This document shows positions 22,895-33,600 of a stretch of 64,000 bases of DNA, in pieces. The position numbers and the translations under genes were made by a program. The first letter of the stretch is position 1, and each line of letters begins with the position of its first letter. Under the pieces are notes generated by a model. That model saw only the letters and a program-made list of their open reading frames with translations, did no database searches and had not been told where the DNA came from. This stretch comes from Trichobilharzia szidati (Eukaryota; Platyhelminthes; Trematoda; Strigeidida; Schistosomatidae), in assembly GCA_944472155.2 (NCBI GenBank), contig OX235271.1, positions 65,888,416 to 65,952,415 on the forward strand, given 5' to 3'.

Positions 22895-23273
22895 TAAAAA
22901 TTTATTGCATGGAGGATTTCATCATGAGCTGACATCAGTTAGAGAACCACTGGAAAATCTAGGAGTACGGGACAGCTGTTTCGTCCTAGTTTGGGACTCT
23001 TCAGCAGTACGCGCCCACCGGGATTCGAACCCAGGACTTTCTGGTTACATGGCTCAATGGTCTACGAGCTCGCCTTATAACCAGAAGGTCCTGGGTTCGA
23101 ATCCCGGTGGGCGCGTACTGATGAAGAGTCCCAAACTAGGACGAAACAGCTGTCCAGTACTCCCAGGTTTTCCAGTGGTTCTCTAACTGATGTCAGCTCA
23201 TGATGAAATCCTCCATGCAATTAAACAAAATCCCTACCAAACCAATACTTGAAAAAAAAGTAAAAATTTATTG
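22895..23273. mobile_element. Element A inverted dimer with 13-bp TSD
   Basis: TSD TAAAAATTTATTG (22895-22907 and 23261-23273). The insert is a near-perfect hairpin with arms 22905-23047 and 23078-23220 and a 30-nt loop. The right arm is the normal plus orientation: tRNA-like head with B box GGTTCGAATCC, GGTGGGCGCG, hammerhead-like segment and the 3' end AATCCCTACC ending in A8. The left arm is the inverted copy and lacks the 3' tail. Confidence 0.85.
23111..23160 (+). ncRNA. Hammerhead-like core of element A (right arm)
   Basis: CTGATGA, then an AGA insertion, stem II GTCC-CAAACTA-GGAC, GAAA and stem III palindrome CAGCTG, then TC and CAGTAC. Stem I would have to use part of the core (GTACT with AGTAC), and the AGA insertion is not in the standard fold, so activity is doubtful. 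The inverted copy is at 22962-23013. Confidence 0.55.
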
Positions 23274-23380
23274 TTCACAACGTCTGAAAATCAGAATTAT
23301 GTCTTCATCGGTTTGAACTCTAATTGTCAAGAGTCGTCAGAAGTTAGTAACGGTAATCAGTCTTCAGAAGAGGTACTTAC

Positions 23381-23510
23381 TGCTTTTCTGTATGGAACTC
23401 TAGTCGTAAGATTATTTTTAGTGCTGACCATATCAACACATAAAATTTTGGGCGGCTCTGTCACCCTGAAACAGTAGCATTCTTCCCGTTGATTGCGCAA
23501 CGATAATTTA
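23381..23510 (-). CDS. Candidate internal exon of an unidentified split gene
   Basis: The minus strand has a consensus donor GCA/GTAAGTAC (23380 and below). Upstream it is open for 43 codons back to CCAG at 23511-23514; a second good acceptor (TACTGTTTCAG) would start it at 23465. Both acceptors give the same phase (two carried bases). The peptide includes VTEPPKILCVDMVSTKNNL and ends RVPYRKA. Exit phase is 0. Not recognised. Confidence 0.5.
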
Positions 23511-24560
23511 CTGGCCCATTGAGATGGTGATCAAGGTTAGTCTGGAAATAAACCATAGATGGTTACACACCCTTTTGTGGTTGTCTTTTCTCACACACAC
23601 GCCACTGGCCAGATATCATCGTTTCATTTTGTTAATATACTGCTACTTCCTTTCTAGTGTTTTGTTTGCCCTCGTTTAAGTAGCAGACTGAGAGGTCAGT
23701 ATTCACGATCAGCACGTCTATGTCCAGCTTGGCGTCCCTGTTTTCACTTAACGTTTTGTAAAATAAAATAGTCATAAAAACAGACTCTAGACTAGCAGCA
23801 GAATAAAAACCCAGAAGAGAATCAGAAAACAAAATGTATGACTAATGTGTTTTAACAGGGAGTTTCAGTCGACGTTTTAAATTATGGAGCAGTAAAATAC
23901 CATAAACAGATGAATGTAGCATTTCTATGTTTAACACATCAACGAAACGTATACAGAAAGCTAAAATATGTGTATTCCATAAGCGATGAAACCCATCGAA
24001 ATTATTTTGTAAATAAAAAAGACTTCGTCAAAAGAAAAAGAAAGATTTAATTTCCCTTGCTAGATAAGCTGCAAACACTAAGATATTCACTGCATAGAAT
24101 AATCTAGTTGTCTTCTTGTATAAAGCATTCATAAATGGCAGATAGCGGTTAAATTACATTAAGGTTTATGCACTTATGTTCATTTCATAAATTAGTCTGT
24201 TTTGTCAAATGATATCTATTCATGGCAAAATTTCTACTTTTTCTAGCTTTACAAGAATTTATTTCAGTGCATGTTGAATATGGTAAAAAATGTGACAAGT
24301 GAAATTTTAGAATCTAAGAACAAATTAAGCAGATGAGAGAAAGAGAAGATTAGCCAAAGGATATATAGATTTAGACAATTCGAGTGGACCAGTAAGAATG
24401 AATTTCATCAACGCAATACCCAGCTGCAAACATAGTGTTAATATTAGAACAACTTGTTGAGAAAATGAGATTTCGAAAGGCGTATTTAATAATCAAATTA
24501 AGACGAGTAAGGAATGCCTTCAGTAAATACAGAAAAGAATAGACACTGAACAAAGAGAAC
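23511..24560. other. Presumed intron
   Basis: AT-rich. A good minus acceptor (long C/T tract then TTCTTAG near 24310-24340) is followed by an open frame to a GTAAAG at about 24247. I do not call this because its phase does not fit and its donor is weak. Confidence 0.3.
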
Positions 24561-24830
24561 TCTTTTCGATAAATTCATCATCAGGTTCTACAATTATATA
24601 TACACTATAATGAATGAATGAATTAGTCTTATGAACGACATTAATGTTTAAATAACATCAAATCAATAATATTGATAAATTACAGCTGAACAGCATCAAC
24701 ATAAAATAAGCTGAATGTCAGAAGAATTAGGAAAGATAATATCACAAATTCATCAGTTTGTGGTTTCTACTAAGGGCTAGGGCAGTAGTAGGGGCTGGAC
24801 TTGTTTCTTTTTAACACAGAGCACTGGTTG
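24561..24830 (-). mobile_element. Probable 3' untranslated end of the P1 PLE
   Basis: The sequence follows the PLE stop codon on the minus strand and contains no other feature. The boundary with host DNA is not visible to me. Confidence 0.4.
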
Positions 24831-26570
24831 TTAGAGGCGAATTGCAATAGCCTCTGCTGTTTGGAGCATGCGGTGCTTCAATGATTTTGGTAATTTGCTA
24901 GGCACCCGGTATATTATAGAGAAGGATTCGTCTACGCTGGCTTTGTGACCGGTTTGCACCAGATGGTCTAATATCGAGCTGTTAATACTTTTAACTACAC
25001 CTTTACTTAGCCATAGTGGGATATGTTCTCGAGCACGAAAAATCAAGTTCCTAGAGCAACGGCCGATATAACTCGCTCCACAAGCGCAGTTGAATTGATA
25101 AATACAATTTGAAGTGGCCAGTCTAGGTACTTCATCTTTCAGTCGAGGTAGCACCATCGGTCTTGTAGAGAATAAGATGTGTAGTTCGCCAGCATTAAAA
25201 GTCCTTTGAACTGCTTTTCTTAATTTCTTTGTAATTAACTCACTTGGTTTATCGCCCTTGAATTTTAGTCGTATATAAAGGGGCTTCTTGTTTACAGATA
25301 GTGGGTCGTCCTTTTCGGCCTTCTTCGTCATATGTTTCTTGATAAACTTGTCAGGATAACCATTTTCAATTAAAGTATCATATACAATGTTTAATTCATC
25401 TTTAATTACTTCCTCAGAGCATATAGCTCTAACTCTGTGGCTAAGGGTCTTCACCAAATTCCTTTTGTATTTGATGGGAACGAAGCTATGAAAGTGTGTA
25501 TATTGTCCCGTCCAAGTACTTTTTCTATGTAAATTTCTTTTTATGCTTCCGTCTGGTTTTCTTGTAAGTAGGACATCGAGGAAGGCAATTCTGTCTTGGG
25601 ATTCCTCCTCGCATGTGAATTTCATAGCCGGATGTACTTCATTGAATTCAGTAATTATTGTAGTCCTATCGGAAGCATTATCACAAAGAATAAAGGTGTC
25701 ATCCATATATCGGCAATAAAATGAGAGCTTTCTGATAAGGTTGTTCAGAGGTCCATTTTCTAGCTTACTTAGAAAGAAATCAGACAGAATTGGACCTAAT
25801 TGGGAGCCCATTGCCACCCCGTCCACTTGCCTGTAAAGCTTGCCGTCAAATTTGAAGTTTACATTCATGGTACATCTTAATATCAATTCTTTTAGGATTT
25901 CAATATGGATTCCAATGTTTATCGACTGCTTGTCCACTTGTTCACATATATAATTAACTGTTTCTATTAGAGGTACATTTGTGAATAACGATGTTATGTC
26001 CAAAGATATCATGGTTTTTTCATTGATATTAATATCTTTTATTCTGTCTACGAATTCGAATACATCTTTGACGCTATATTTCACTATCTTCTCATGCAAT
26101 GGTTTGAGAATATTTACTAACCATCTAGCTAGAGCATGGTAGGGCGAATTTTGCATATCAAGTATTGGTCTTAACGGTACCCCTGGTTTATGCACTTTAG
26201 GTAGGCCATACAATCTTGGCATATACGTGCCCGTTGGTGTGATTTCTTCATATAAACTTTCAGAAATTATCTGCTCCTCCCTTAGTTTCTTCAAACGTCT
26301 GGTTAATTCATTCTCTATTTTGTTATTGAAATCTTTCTTCTCCTCAAGTTTTTGAAACTTCTGTGTATCCTTCAATATATCCTCCATCTTTTTAATATAG
26401 TCATTTCTATCAAGAAGGACTACTCCTGACCCTTTATCCGGCTTTGTGATTATCAGTCTCTCATCATTTATCAGTCTTTTTAGTTCTTCTCTGTGTTCCT
26501 TTGTCAAGAAACTTCTACTGTCGCATTTGAGGTTTTTGTACTGATAACAACAGAAAAGCTTTCGAATAGA
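24831..26570 (-). CDS. PLE family P1 polyprotein: reverse transcriptase + GIY-YIG endonuclease
   Basis: An uninterrupted minus frame of 558 codons from a TTG at 26507, open further up to a stop near 26575. Order (from 26507): K-P-D-K-G-S-G-V-V at 22-30; GLPKVHKPGVPLRPILD at 101-117; motif A SLDITSLFTNVP (D170); motif B DGVAMGSQLGP (229-239); catalytic YMDD (267-270); thumb with HRKSTWTGQYTHFHSF; then the endonuclease with C-I-Y (468-470), Y-I-G (480-482), R..R-E-H (491-495) and N509. The ORF reaches the usual PLE C terminus. It lacks part of the usual N-terminal extension and has no recognised start. It would copy its RNA and nick chromosomal DNA for priming. It is by far the best preserved element here, so probably a recent insertion. 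Confidence 0.93.
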   Translation of the reverse strand, partial: SIRKLFCCYQYKNLKCDSRSFLTKEHREELKRLINDERLIITKPDKGSGVVLLDRNDYIKKMEDILKDTQKFQKLEEKKDFNNKIENELTRRLKKLREEQIISESLYEEITPTGTYMPRLYGLPKVHKPGVPLRPILDMQNSPYHALARWLVNILKPLHEKIVKYSVKDVFEFVDRIKDININEKTMISLDITSLFTNVPLIETVNYICEQVDKQSINIGIHIEILKELILRCTMNVNFKFDGKLYRQVDGVAMGSQLGPILSDFFLSKLENGPLNNLIRKLSFYCRYMDDTFILCDNASDRTTIITEFNEVHPAMKFTCEEESQDRIAFLDVLLTRKPDGSIKRNLHRKSTWTGQYTHFHSFVPIKYKRNLVKTLSHRVRAICSEEVIKDELNIVYDTLIENGYPDKFIKKHMTKKAEKDDPLSVNKKPLYIRLKFKGDKPSELITKKLRKAVQRTFNAGELHILFSTRPMVLPRLKDEVPRLATSNCIYQFNCACGASYIGRCSRNLIFRAREHIPLWLSKGVVKSINSSILDHLVQTGHKASVDESFSIIYRVPSKLPKSLKHRMLQTAEAIAIRL

Positions 26571-26800
26571 TCAGACAAGAAGCATTGCGAAATTTAGACT
26601 GCCTAAATAAGAGTTCACTGAGTAACTCAAACAGCAGATGCAAATTCTGTTTAACTGTCAGCTTCAACCACCGCTTGAGCAGAAACATATGAGCAACAAT
26701 AAACTAGAGAATTTAAAGCATTCAGCAAACAGAAGCTTAAGTCTAACGTAGTATGAAGTTGTCATTGAGTGAGTCCAAATGGTTTAATTTAAATTAATTT
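26571..26800. other. Degenerate PLE 5' flank or host DNA
   Basis: No frame or repeat was recognised. It may include the lost N-terminal part of the PLE. Confidence 0.3.
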
Positions 26801-26802
26801 GT

Positions 26803-27113
26803 GGATGGTGACTAGCAGTGGAATCCAGGATGCGCATTTCGTCCTATTTGGGACTCGTCATCTGGATGTACCTGCATTCCGCAGTGAGTGATGATGTTCC
26901 CACCGAGACTCAAACCTATTAGCCATAGTTTCAAACGCTAAAGCTTTGTCCACTAAATCACTTCGGCTACGAGAGACACTTCTTGTGTAACGGGTTATTT
27001 GATTATTTAATTCAGTTTTAGATTTTTTCCCGTCGATTGACTGGATCGAAGCACTCGGTCTCAGGTTGACATGTCGGCTTCTTGTGCAGATGCTTCGACG
27101 ACATCTGGGCATT
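26803..27113 (-). repeat. SM-alpha-like hammerhead element, nearly complete
   Basis: Minus-oriented. On the minus strand: the segment ATGCCCAGATGTCGTCGAAG starts it near 27113; a tRNA-like part has TGATTTAGTGG (A-box-like) and GGTTTGAGTCTC (B-box-like); the hammerhead comes next; and GCTAGTCACCATCC ends it near 26803. This is the best single copy in the window. Confidence 0.75.
26817..26872 (-). ncRNA. Hammerhead ribozyme motif, near-canonical with C3 to A
   Basis: Minus-strand stem I GTACATCCAG pairs with CTGGATTCCAC. The core is ATGACGA (expected CTGANGA), with perfect stem II GTCC-CAAATA-GGAC, GAAA, stem III palindrome TGCGCA, and cleavage site ATC. It is the best-preserved hammerhead here; only the first core base is changed. 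That base is essential in the family, so the copy is probably silent. Confidence 0.8.
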
Positions 27114-28105
27114 AATTTAATGCCTAAAACTAATAATGCTAGTAGAATGTATGGTACTATTATAATACATAAGCCAGGTTACCCCATACGACCACTAGTA
27201 GATTTCAGAAACACGAATTATCAAAACACTTAGCTCTAATATTATGCCGCATTAGAAATCATTCAAACTCTAGACTAACTAATTCATATGAGATGAAAAA
27301 TAAACTAAATGACATTTAACTAGAGAATGATGAAACAGTGGTTTGTTTTGATGTAACTATTCTTTATACTAATATACCAATCAATATGGCCTCTGAAGCA
27401 GTTAAAAAAGAACTAACTGCAGATCCTGAACTCACTTATAGGACGAAACTACCCATTGATGAAATTATTTTAGGAATTCAGTTGTGCCTCACATCTACTA
27501 TCTTTAAATTCCAAGGCAAAATATATAGACAAACAGAAGGTGTAGCAATAGGATGGATCACCAATATCCCCTATCGTAGCAGATATATTCACGGACAGCT
27601 AGGAAAATATTGCACTTAATACATTTAATGCTAATCCAAAGATGATATAGCGGAGATGTGTGGATGACACTTTCACTGTGTTGAAAACAGAACATATCTC
27701 AAGCTTCTTGACACATATAAACTCACTAGTATAGGGAATGAAATTTACATTTGAATCGGAAAATGAACAAGGAGAATTGGCTATGTTAGATTGTAAAACA
27801 AGACGAATAGAAGAAGGTAAAGTGCACGCTAGCGTTTATAAAAACCAAATCACTCTAATGGATATTTCGACTTTCATGCATCTAATCCGTTGTCTGTAAA
27901 AGTAGTACAACAAAAGACCCAAATGATGAAATAAAACAGATAGAAGAGGCGTTGTTGTTAAATAACTATCCTATAAAATTCATTAGGAGGATCAGAAAAG
28001 GCGAAAAGCAAAATAAAAATAATTGTGAAACTAATAATTGTAACAGAAATATGAAAGAATATAAGGCCTTTACTGTTATACCATATAAGGACATCTGACC
28101 ATTTT
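27114..28105 (+). mobile_element. PLE family P2 reverse transcriptase, degraded
   Basis: Plus-strand translation in shifting frames: HKPGYPIRPLVDFRN at 27171-27215, then VCFDVTILYTNIPINMASEA (motif A region, 27341-27400), a KFQGKIYRQTEGVAIG stretch (motif B; the S-P is lost) and the later part ending AFTVIPYKD near 28095. Stops and frameshifts are present. It starts exactly where the SM-alpha element ends. Confidence 0.8.
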
Positions 28106-28129
28106 GAATGAAATTGTCACGGTATTGTT

Positions 28130-28310
28130 TTTACTCCATTGCATTCCGAGTGAAACACTGAACTTGAAGACTAAGCTCCGAAGTTTCGGTAGCGCACACA
28201 TTGGGGTTCGATGATTCGCAAACTAGGATGAAACAGCTGTCCAGTACTCGCTGATTTTCAATGGTTCTCTAACTGATATCAATCCATGGTCAAACTCGTA
28301 AAAAAATGAA
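28130..28310. repeat. Fragments of element B and element A
   Basis: 28130-28200 is a short minus-oriented element B tail-proximal piece. 28205-28310 is a plus-oriented element A piece from a degraded B box through the hammerhead-like segment (GGATGAAACAGCTGTCCAG) to the 3' part. Confidence 0.5.
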
Positions 28311-28569
28311 AGAATCATCTTGGGAATAATGTGACCTTTGGAACATGAAAAAAAATATTTGAATCAAAATTTCAAAATTACCGGAAGTTTTATTGAGATG
28401 AAAATCATCGGACCCTGTTGTTTACTCTTTAGAGTATATAGATATTAGTTATCTGATGGAGCATAATTTACATGGTCATTTTTCACATTAATCATAAAAT
28501 CTATAGGTTAATCTCATTTTTTCCACTGTTCTATACCTTTATGCATTTTCTCCTCTCCCATGAATGCAT

Positions 28570-28935
28570 ATAACATAAAGTTCAATAAAACTTAAAAAAA
28601 CTCTGAGTAAAATAAGAAAAACTAGTAAAAATATTGGTAATAGCACAAATAACAAGGAATTTAGGGCATTCACAGTGTTGCCATTAAGGAAAGAACAAAT
28701 GAGACGCTCTATAGGGTTCTTGATAAAACAGATTTTAGGCTGGCATTCAGTCTTATACACTTTATCAAGGACAATCTGTGCAGGCTAAAAAACTCTATAA
28801 GCTCAGTTAAACGAAGTAATCGTACCTACAAGGATATTATGCGATGACTGTGGGGTGAAATACACGTGCCACTCTACTAGATATGTGACAGTCATGTCAT
28901 CAGAACATTCGAATTCAGCTTATTATCTAATGGTT
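28570..28935 (+). mobile_element. PLE family P2, RT end and endonuclease start
   Basis: Plus-strand frames give NKEFRAFTVLPLRKEQMRRS, then after a gap ILCDDCGVKYTCHSTRYVTV, matching the C-x-x-C / Y-x-G-Q-T-S-R start of the P2 endonuclease at 32.0 kb. The first part repeats sequence already present at 28050-28100, so this is either a separate copy or a rearranged continuation. Confidence 0.65.
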
Positions 28936-30000
28936 GACCCAAAAACGACGGCTAAATAAAAAAAATACAAGTCGCAATGCATACAGTATACCTACTCACA
29001 CAATGGGTGAGTTGGTGTTATAGTTTGGTAGAGGGAAGCGTTGATCACTGAATCTAAGCACATGCAGTAAGAATGACGCAACATCAGTAACTCATATATG
29101 GAGAATGTTATTTCAAATGTCGCTATATGGGCAAAATCTGAAAGTTCTTTGAACACCTCGAGATGGTAATAAGCAAAGACATTATGCTCAAAATATGATC
29201 AGTAAATACAAATTACTCTGTTGGTGTTTGTTATATCAGATAAAATTATTCTATTATAGAGAGTGAGTGTAATGGTTACATGTATGGAAAATTTGTTAGC
29301 ATATTTTAGAATTGCCGATTTAGAAGTTTAGAAGACAACTGGCTGAGAGAACATCTATTTGCTTTTCAACCACCGAAATGAAGCAAAATGCACATGAAAA
29401 AAGTGAAAGTTAGGTAGGCTTACAACCATGCGTGTTACTATTGTTTCATCGGGTTCTGAATGATACATAGGGATTCGAAAGCACATCTATGTTTCATTCT
29501 ATTCTCTACTGTCCTTTATAGCTGACCCCACAATTGCTCATAAGCTCCCATGTATTTCGTGAATAAAGTGAATATCTCCAACCAGCGTATTCTCATTCAT
29601 TTATTTTACCTCTGTTCAACAAAAATATACGATATGGAAGCAAACAAGTTTCAAGGCATGCTGTGTCAAAAACAAAATCATCTAGAGAACTGCTGAAAAT
29701 AAATGACACTAATTATTTGGGATCTCTACATCTGACATCAGAGTGAACCGTATTAAACAATTAGTTTATTGTATAGGCACATTAACGTATTGACACGAAG
29801 GAAAAAGTCAGTGAATTCTACCAGTCCCAGTGAAACTTCGTTCTAGGTGCTTGAAACTGTCTGATTTAATGCTGAATCCCAATTAATTTCTATTTGAGTC
29901 ATTCAGTAATGTTGTGTGATTTCAAAACAAATCGCTAGGCTTTTTATCGAATACTTGTGTTCAGAGGATTAATTTTAAACAATATAAAAGATTGTCGGCA
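28936..30000. other. No recognised feature, presumed intron
   Basis: AT-rich; nothing delimitable. Confidence 0.3.
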
Positions 30001-30003
30001 TAC

Positions 30004-30115
30004 CGATGACTCTGAAGGAGAGATACACTGTTTGTCACAACTTAACAGACTTGAGAATAAGATATTGCCACTGTTGTCAGACATTTTAACAATCATGGAT
30101 GTGCGTTGCGTAAAA
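30004..30115 (-). CDS. Candidate internal exon of an unidentified split gene
   Basis: The minus strand has a good acceptor (AAATTTACCCACAG, 30116 upward), then one base plus 37 open codons, then donor TCG/GTATGC. The peptide begins FTQRTSMIVKMSDNSGNILF and ends QCISPSESS. Its entry phase matches the exit phase of the exon at 45300-45354 (the joined codon would encode threonine). Exit phase is 0. The product is not recognised. Confidence 0.5.
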
Positions 30116-31550
30116 CTGTGGGTAAATTTGATTTGAAGCAGTTGAATAGCATTCGACAAATCTGAGTGGTTCTCTTAGTTGGTGTTAGTTTATGCTGAAA
30201 AGACAGAGAACAACGTATTGTCACACAGTGCAGACATCAGTTTGTTATTATACAATTTGTTAATTGAAGATATTTAATATGTAAATGCAACCCACCAAGG
30301 TAGAAAACATTCCATATCATAGTATCTAAGAGGATTAGTTTTAAATTCACATTCTTGCCAGTTTTGCTCACAAAGCATACAAGTATCTCACTTATCTACA
30401 TATAAACAGTGATAATTCGTGTTTTCAACATCTCTGTACAAATCCGTTTTGTGATGCAGAAATAGCAAGTTGACTGCATAGCTGAAATTCTATTCTTTTC
30501 ATGGTTTGTTTTCACTTTATTATGATACGATTATGAGAAATAATTTGTGGTCAAACGTCATCAAGCTATTACTACTGTATCACTGTATATTGTAAATCAA
30601 ATGAACTTATCTAATATGAGATTAGATTTTACCAAATTGCCCAAGTTCTATACTTGTACTATTTACTTACATCCTATAAGATATGGTATGTATGACTGCA
30701 AATTTAAAATGTTCAACTTACTAAGATAAATTTCACTGGGTTGCATCAACTGGAACAGGTGAGATAGCTTATGTAAAGTCATGGAAATTTCAAAGAGCAC
30801 TTAAAGTTCTACTATTCATAAGATACATGATAGAATCGTCTTGAGAAGATAAAAGAAGAGGATGGGGACAGTGTTTGCTCAAAGTAGATAAAATGCATTG
30901 TTATGGTTAATGTTATAGTGAAAAATCAGATAAGATACTAATCAATGACTGTATCGCTAAATAAAAAGAGAATTTGATTTGGATAAAAAGTAGAGGTGAA
31001 AAAAACCAGGTAGCGAAATGTAATAAAAATCATATGTACGAAGGATGTTGAGTTATAAGTGTTTGATAGACAGTAATTAATCATGAGGGGGCCATATTTG
31101 TAATGTTTTTGTCTGGTGAGTGATCAGTACGGAAAATATCATGAACTTTCCGGCGAAAAAATAGGAATGGGATGAATATTTCATTATAATGAGTTTACCT
31201 AGTGACATTGCTGGCATAATGTAACATAAATGACAAATAATTGTGTAAACAGACTTGTCAGTGTGAATATAACTTTGCAGAAGCACAACATAAATTTAAA
31301 TATTGAGTGGAATAAAGGGTAAAGATATAAGACAGTAGAGACAAAAGAGCGAATTGCAAGGAAGAGTATTTAGTAGATAGAAAGTCAAAATAAAAGTCAC
31401 GCCTGAATGAATTTTCTACAAATGTGAATCTTGGGCTATCTTGATTTCAGTGATGCGAAAAATAACTATGGATACCAGAGAACATTCTATCAACATTTTG
31501 TATCATACGAAACGCTACTTTTTCTCCAAGGGGTGTATTATTAATATCAG
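30116..31550. other. No convincing gene
   Basis: AT-rich, presumed intron. Frames at 30547-30729 (plus) and 31077-31286 (minus) lack domain or clear splice support. Confidence 0.3.
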
Positions 31551-31554
31551 TAAA

Positions 31555-33600
31555 AAGTTTGGGCACTGTGGATTAGATCAAATAAACTATAATCATATTT
31601 CAATAGTTTACACACAATGATAAGTTTTGTTATTGGTAATATTTCGAGCAAAATTACTGCCCGTGTTCACACCACTGTTGGAATTGTTTTATTGACACAT
31701 TTATGATTTGTACTCACATATATAGTTCATTATTTTTGTTCATTCATGTTTTTGTATTCAGAATTATATTCCGAGTTGTTGATAGTTTTACTGAGTCACC
31801 ATTGTTACATGTATCCGGTGTGACCTTAATGAATATCGATTCTGTTATAAGTCTTTCTTTCCATTTGTTCATGTTAGTTTTTAGAATACACACATTGTTC
31901 CAATCGATATTGTGGTTTTTTTCCCATGCATGTGCACTCTCGATGAATTTTTTTCAAGATTCTTGTAGGCTTGTGTTCCTGTTGGTTGACCTTTGTTTAG
32001 GCGTTTATGTTCATTCACTCTTATTTTGAGTGATCTGGACGTTTGCCCCACATATTTAGTCGGACAGTCAGCACAAGATATTTTGTAAATCAAGTGACTG
32101 GCCCTATTCAGGCAGTTAACCTGGGGTTCTAGTGGGAAGCCGTGGCCAGTAGGGTACAGCAGGTTGAATATGAGGCATTAACTCATCACAGAAGACATTG
32201 CGAAATGGTCGCGCTATGTCGTGAATCGGCAGAAGTTAGAATTCAATGACCATTGGATCGGGTCCCAGTGGCTAAATGGACTACGAGCTCGCCTTGTAAC
32301 GAGAAGGTCCTGGGTTCGAATCCCGGTGGGCGCGTACTGCTGAAGAGTCCCAAACTAGGACGAAACAGCTGTCCAGTACTCCCAGCTGGTTTTCCAGTGA
32401 TTCTCTCACTGATGTCAGCTCATGATGAAATCCTCCATGTAATTAAACAAAATCCCTACCAAACCAATACTTGAAAATCAAGTTGTTTCAATCCATCATT
32501 TTTATGGGATCTTTCAGTTGATTTATTTTATTTTTGATTAGATTTGTCGGTTTAAAAGTCGTGTGAATGCCGATATTTTTGAGGTTTCTTTGAATTGCCT
32601 CTGATGTACCATTTTTGTATGGTATTGTGACTGTCTTTTTGCATTCTTCCATCTTGTTATTCTCCGGTTTTACCCTCTTTTTTCTCTTATCTTTTATAAA
32701 TTCTTTTGGGTAGTTGTTTTCGAGTAGCATTTTGAATAGGACATTTATTTCTTTACATTGGTCCTCTGGCGTTGTTGCAAGTCTACGTATTCTATCTGCA
32801 AGGCCTTGTATTAATCCTCGTTTTACCGTGACTGGATAGGCTGAGTGATAATCAAGGAATCTTCCAGAGTGTGTGGTTTTCCTATATAGCGTCGTTTTAA
32901 TGCTACCATCTGTTATTCTTTGTATTTTGCAGTCTAACATAGGCAGTTCCCCAATTTCATTCTCTACTTCCATAGTGAATTTTATTGAGTCTACATGGCT
33001 GTTTTTGTGTGAGAAGAGTTGCTCAATATCGTTTTTTTTCACTGTTCCTAGTGTGTCTTCTACATATCTCAGCCGACATTTTATTGATGACCTGAATGGT
33101 TTAAGGGCATTCTCTTACCAATAATCCATGAATATGTCAGCCATTATTGGTGAAATAGGCGATCCCATGGTTACTCCTTCATTTTGTTGGTATATTTTCC
33201 CTTCGAATGTGAAATATGTTGTTGTCCGACAGAATTCCACCCCTTTTATTATCTCTTCTACGGATAACTGTGTTCTGTCTTTTAGGCCATTATCTTCTTT
33301 TAGTTTCTCTTTCAGTGCATTCATGGCCATTTGAATGGGTATTTTCGTATAGAGACTGTTTACATCAAAGCTGACTAGTATTTCCTCTTCCTCTATTTTA
33401 GTGGTTTTTAGTCGTCTCACTAATTCAAATGAATCTACTATTCTAGCTTTTGAGTTGTCTCCTGTTGGTTTTAGTATTGTCGAGAGAAATCTTGATAGCA
33501 TATACGTCGGTGTGTTTCTAAAGTCTACAATCGGTCTTATTGGATATCCCTCTTTATGCAATTTTATCTTGCCATATATTCTAGGTATATTGCATGATTA
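31555..33600 (-). mobile_element. PLE family P2, 5'-truncated, interrupted copy
   Basis: The minus-strand product starts within the fingers (RIYGKIKLHKEGYPIRPIVD) and runs through motif A VSFDVNSLYTKIP, motif B NEGVTMGSPISP, one in-frame TAA (33115-33117), a changed catalytic box YVED instead of YVDD near 33056-33070, and the thumb (TLYRKTTHSGRFLDYHSAYP). After a 379-bp insertion it continues with the endonuclease start IYKISCADCPTKYVGQTSRS, then a frameshift into the C terminus. The 3' end (to about 31555) has the family's GCTCGAAAT segment. Inactive. Confidence 0.88.
32087..32483 (+). mobile_element. Element A inserted in PLE, 9-bp TSD
   Basis: TSD AAATCAAGT at 32087-32095 and 32475-32483 flanks a full-length element A (32096-32474). 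It starts GACTGGCCCTATTC. The tRNA-Thr-like head is at about 32262-32335 with B box GGTTCGAATCC. The hammerhead-like segment is at 32331-32380 (ACTGCTGAAGAGTCCC..GGACGAAACAGCTGTCC) and the 3' end is AATCCCTACCAAACC. It sits precisely between the RT and endonuclease parts of the P2 PLE. Confidence 0.88.

Noticed and set aside
28539..28760. Minus-strand hydrophobic frame of 73 codons
   Set aside because: It is antisense to a PLE fragment with recognisable RT/endonuclease wording on the plus strand.
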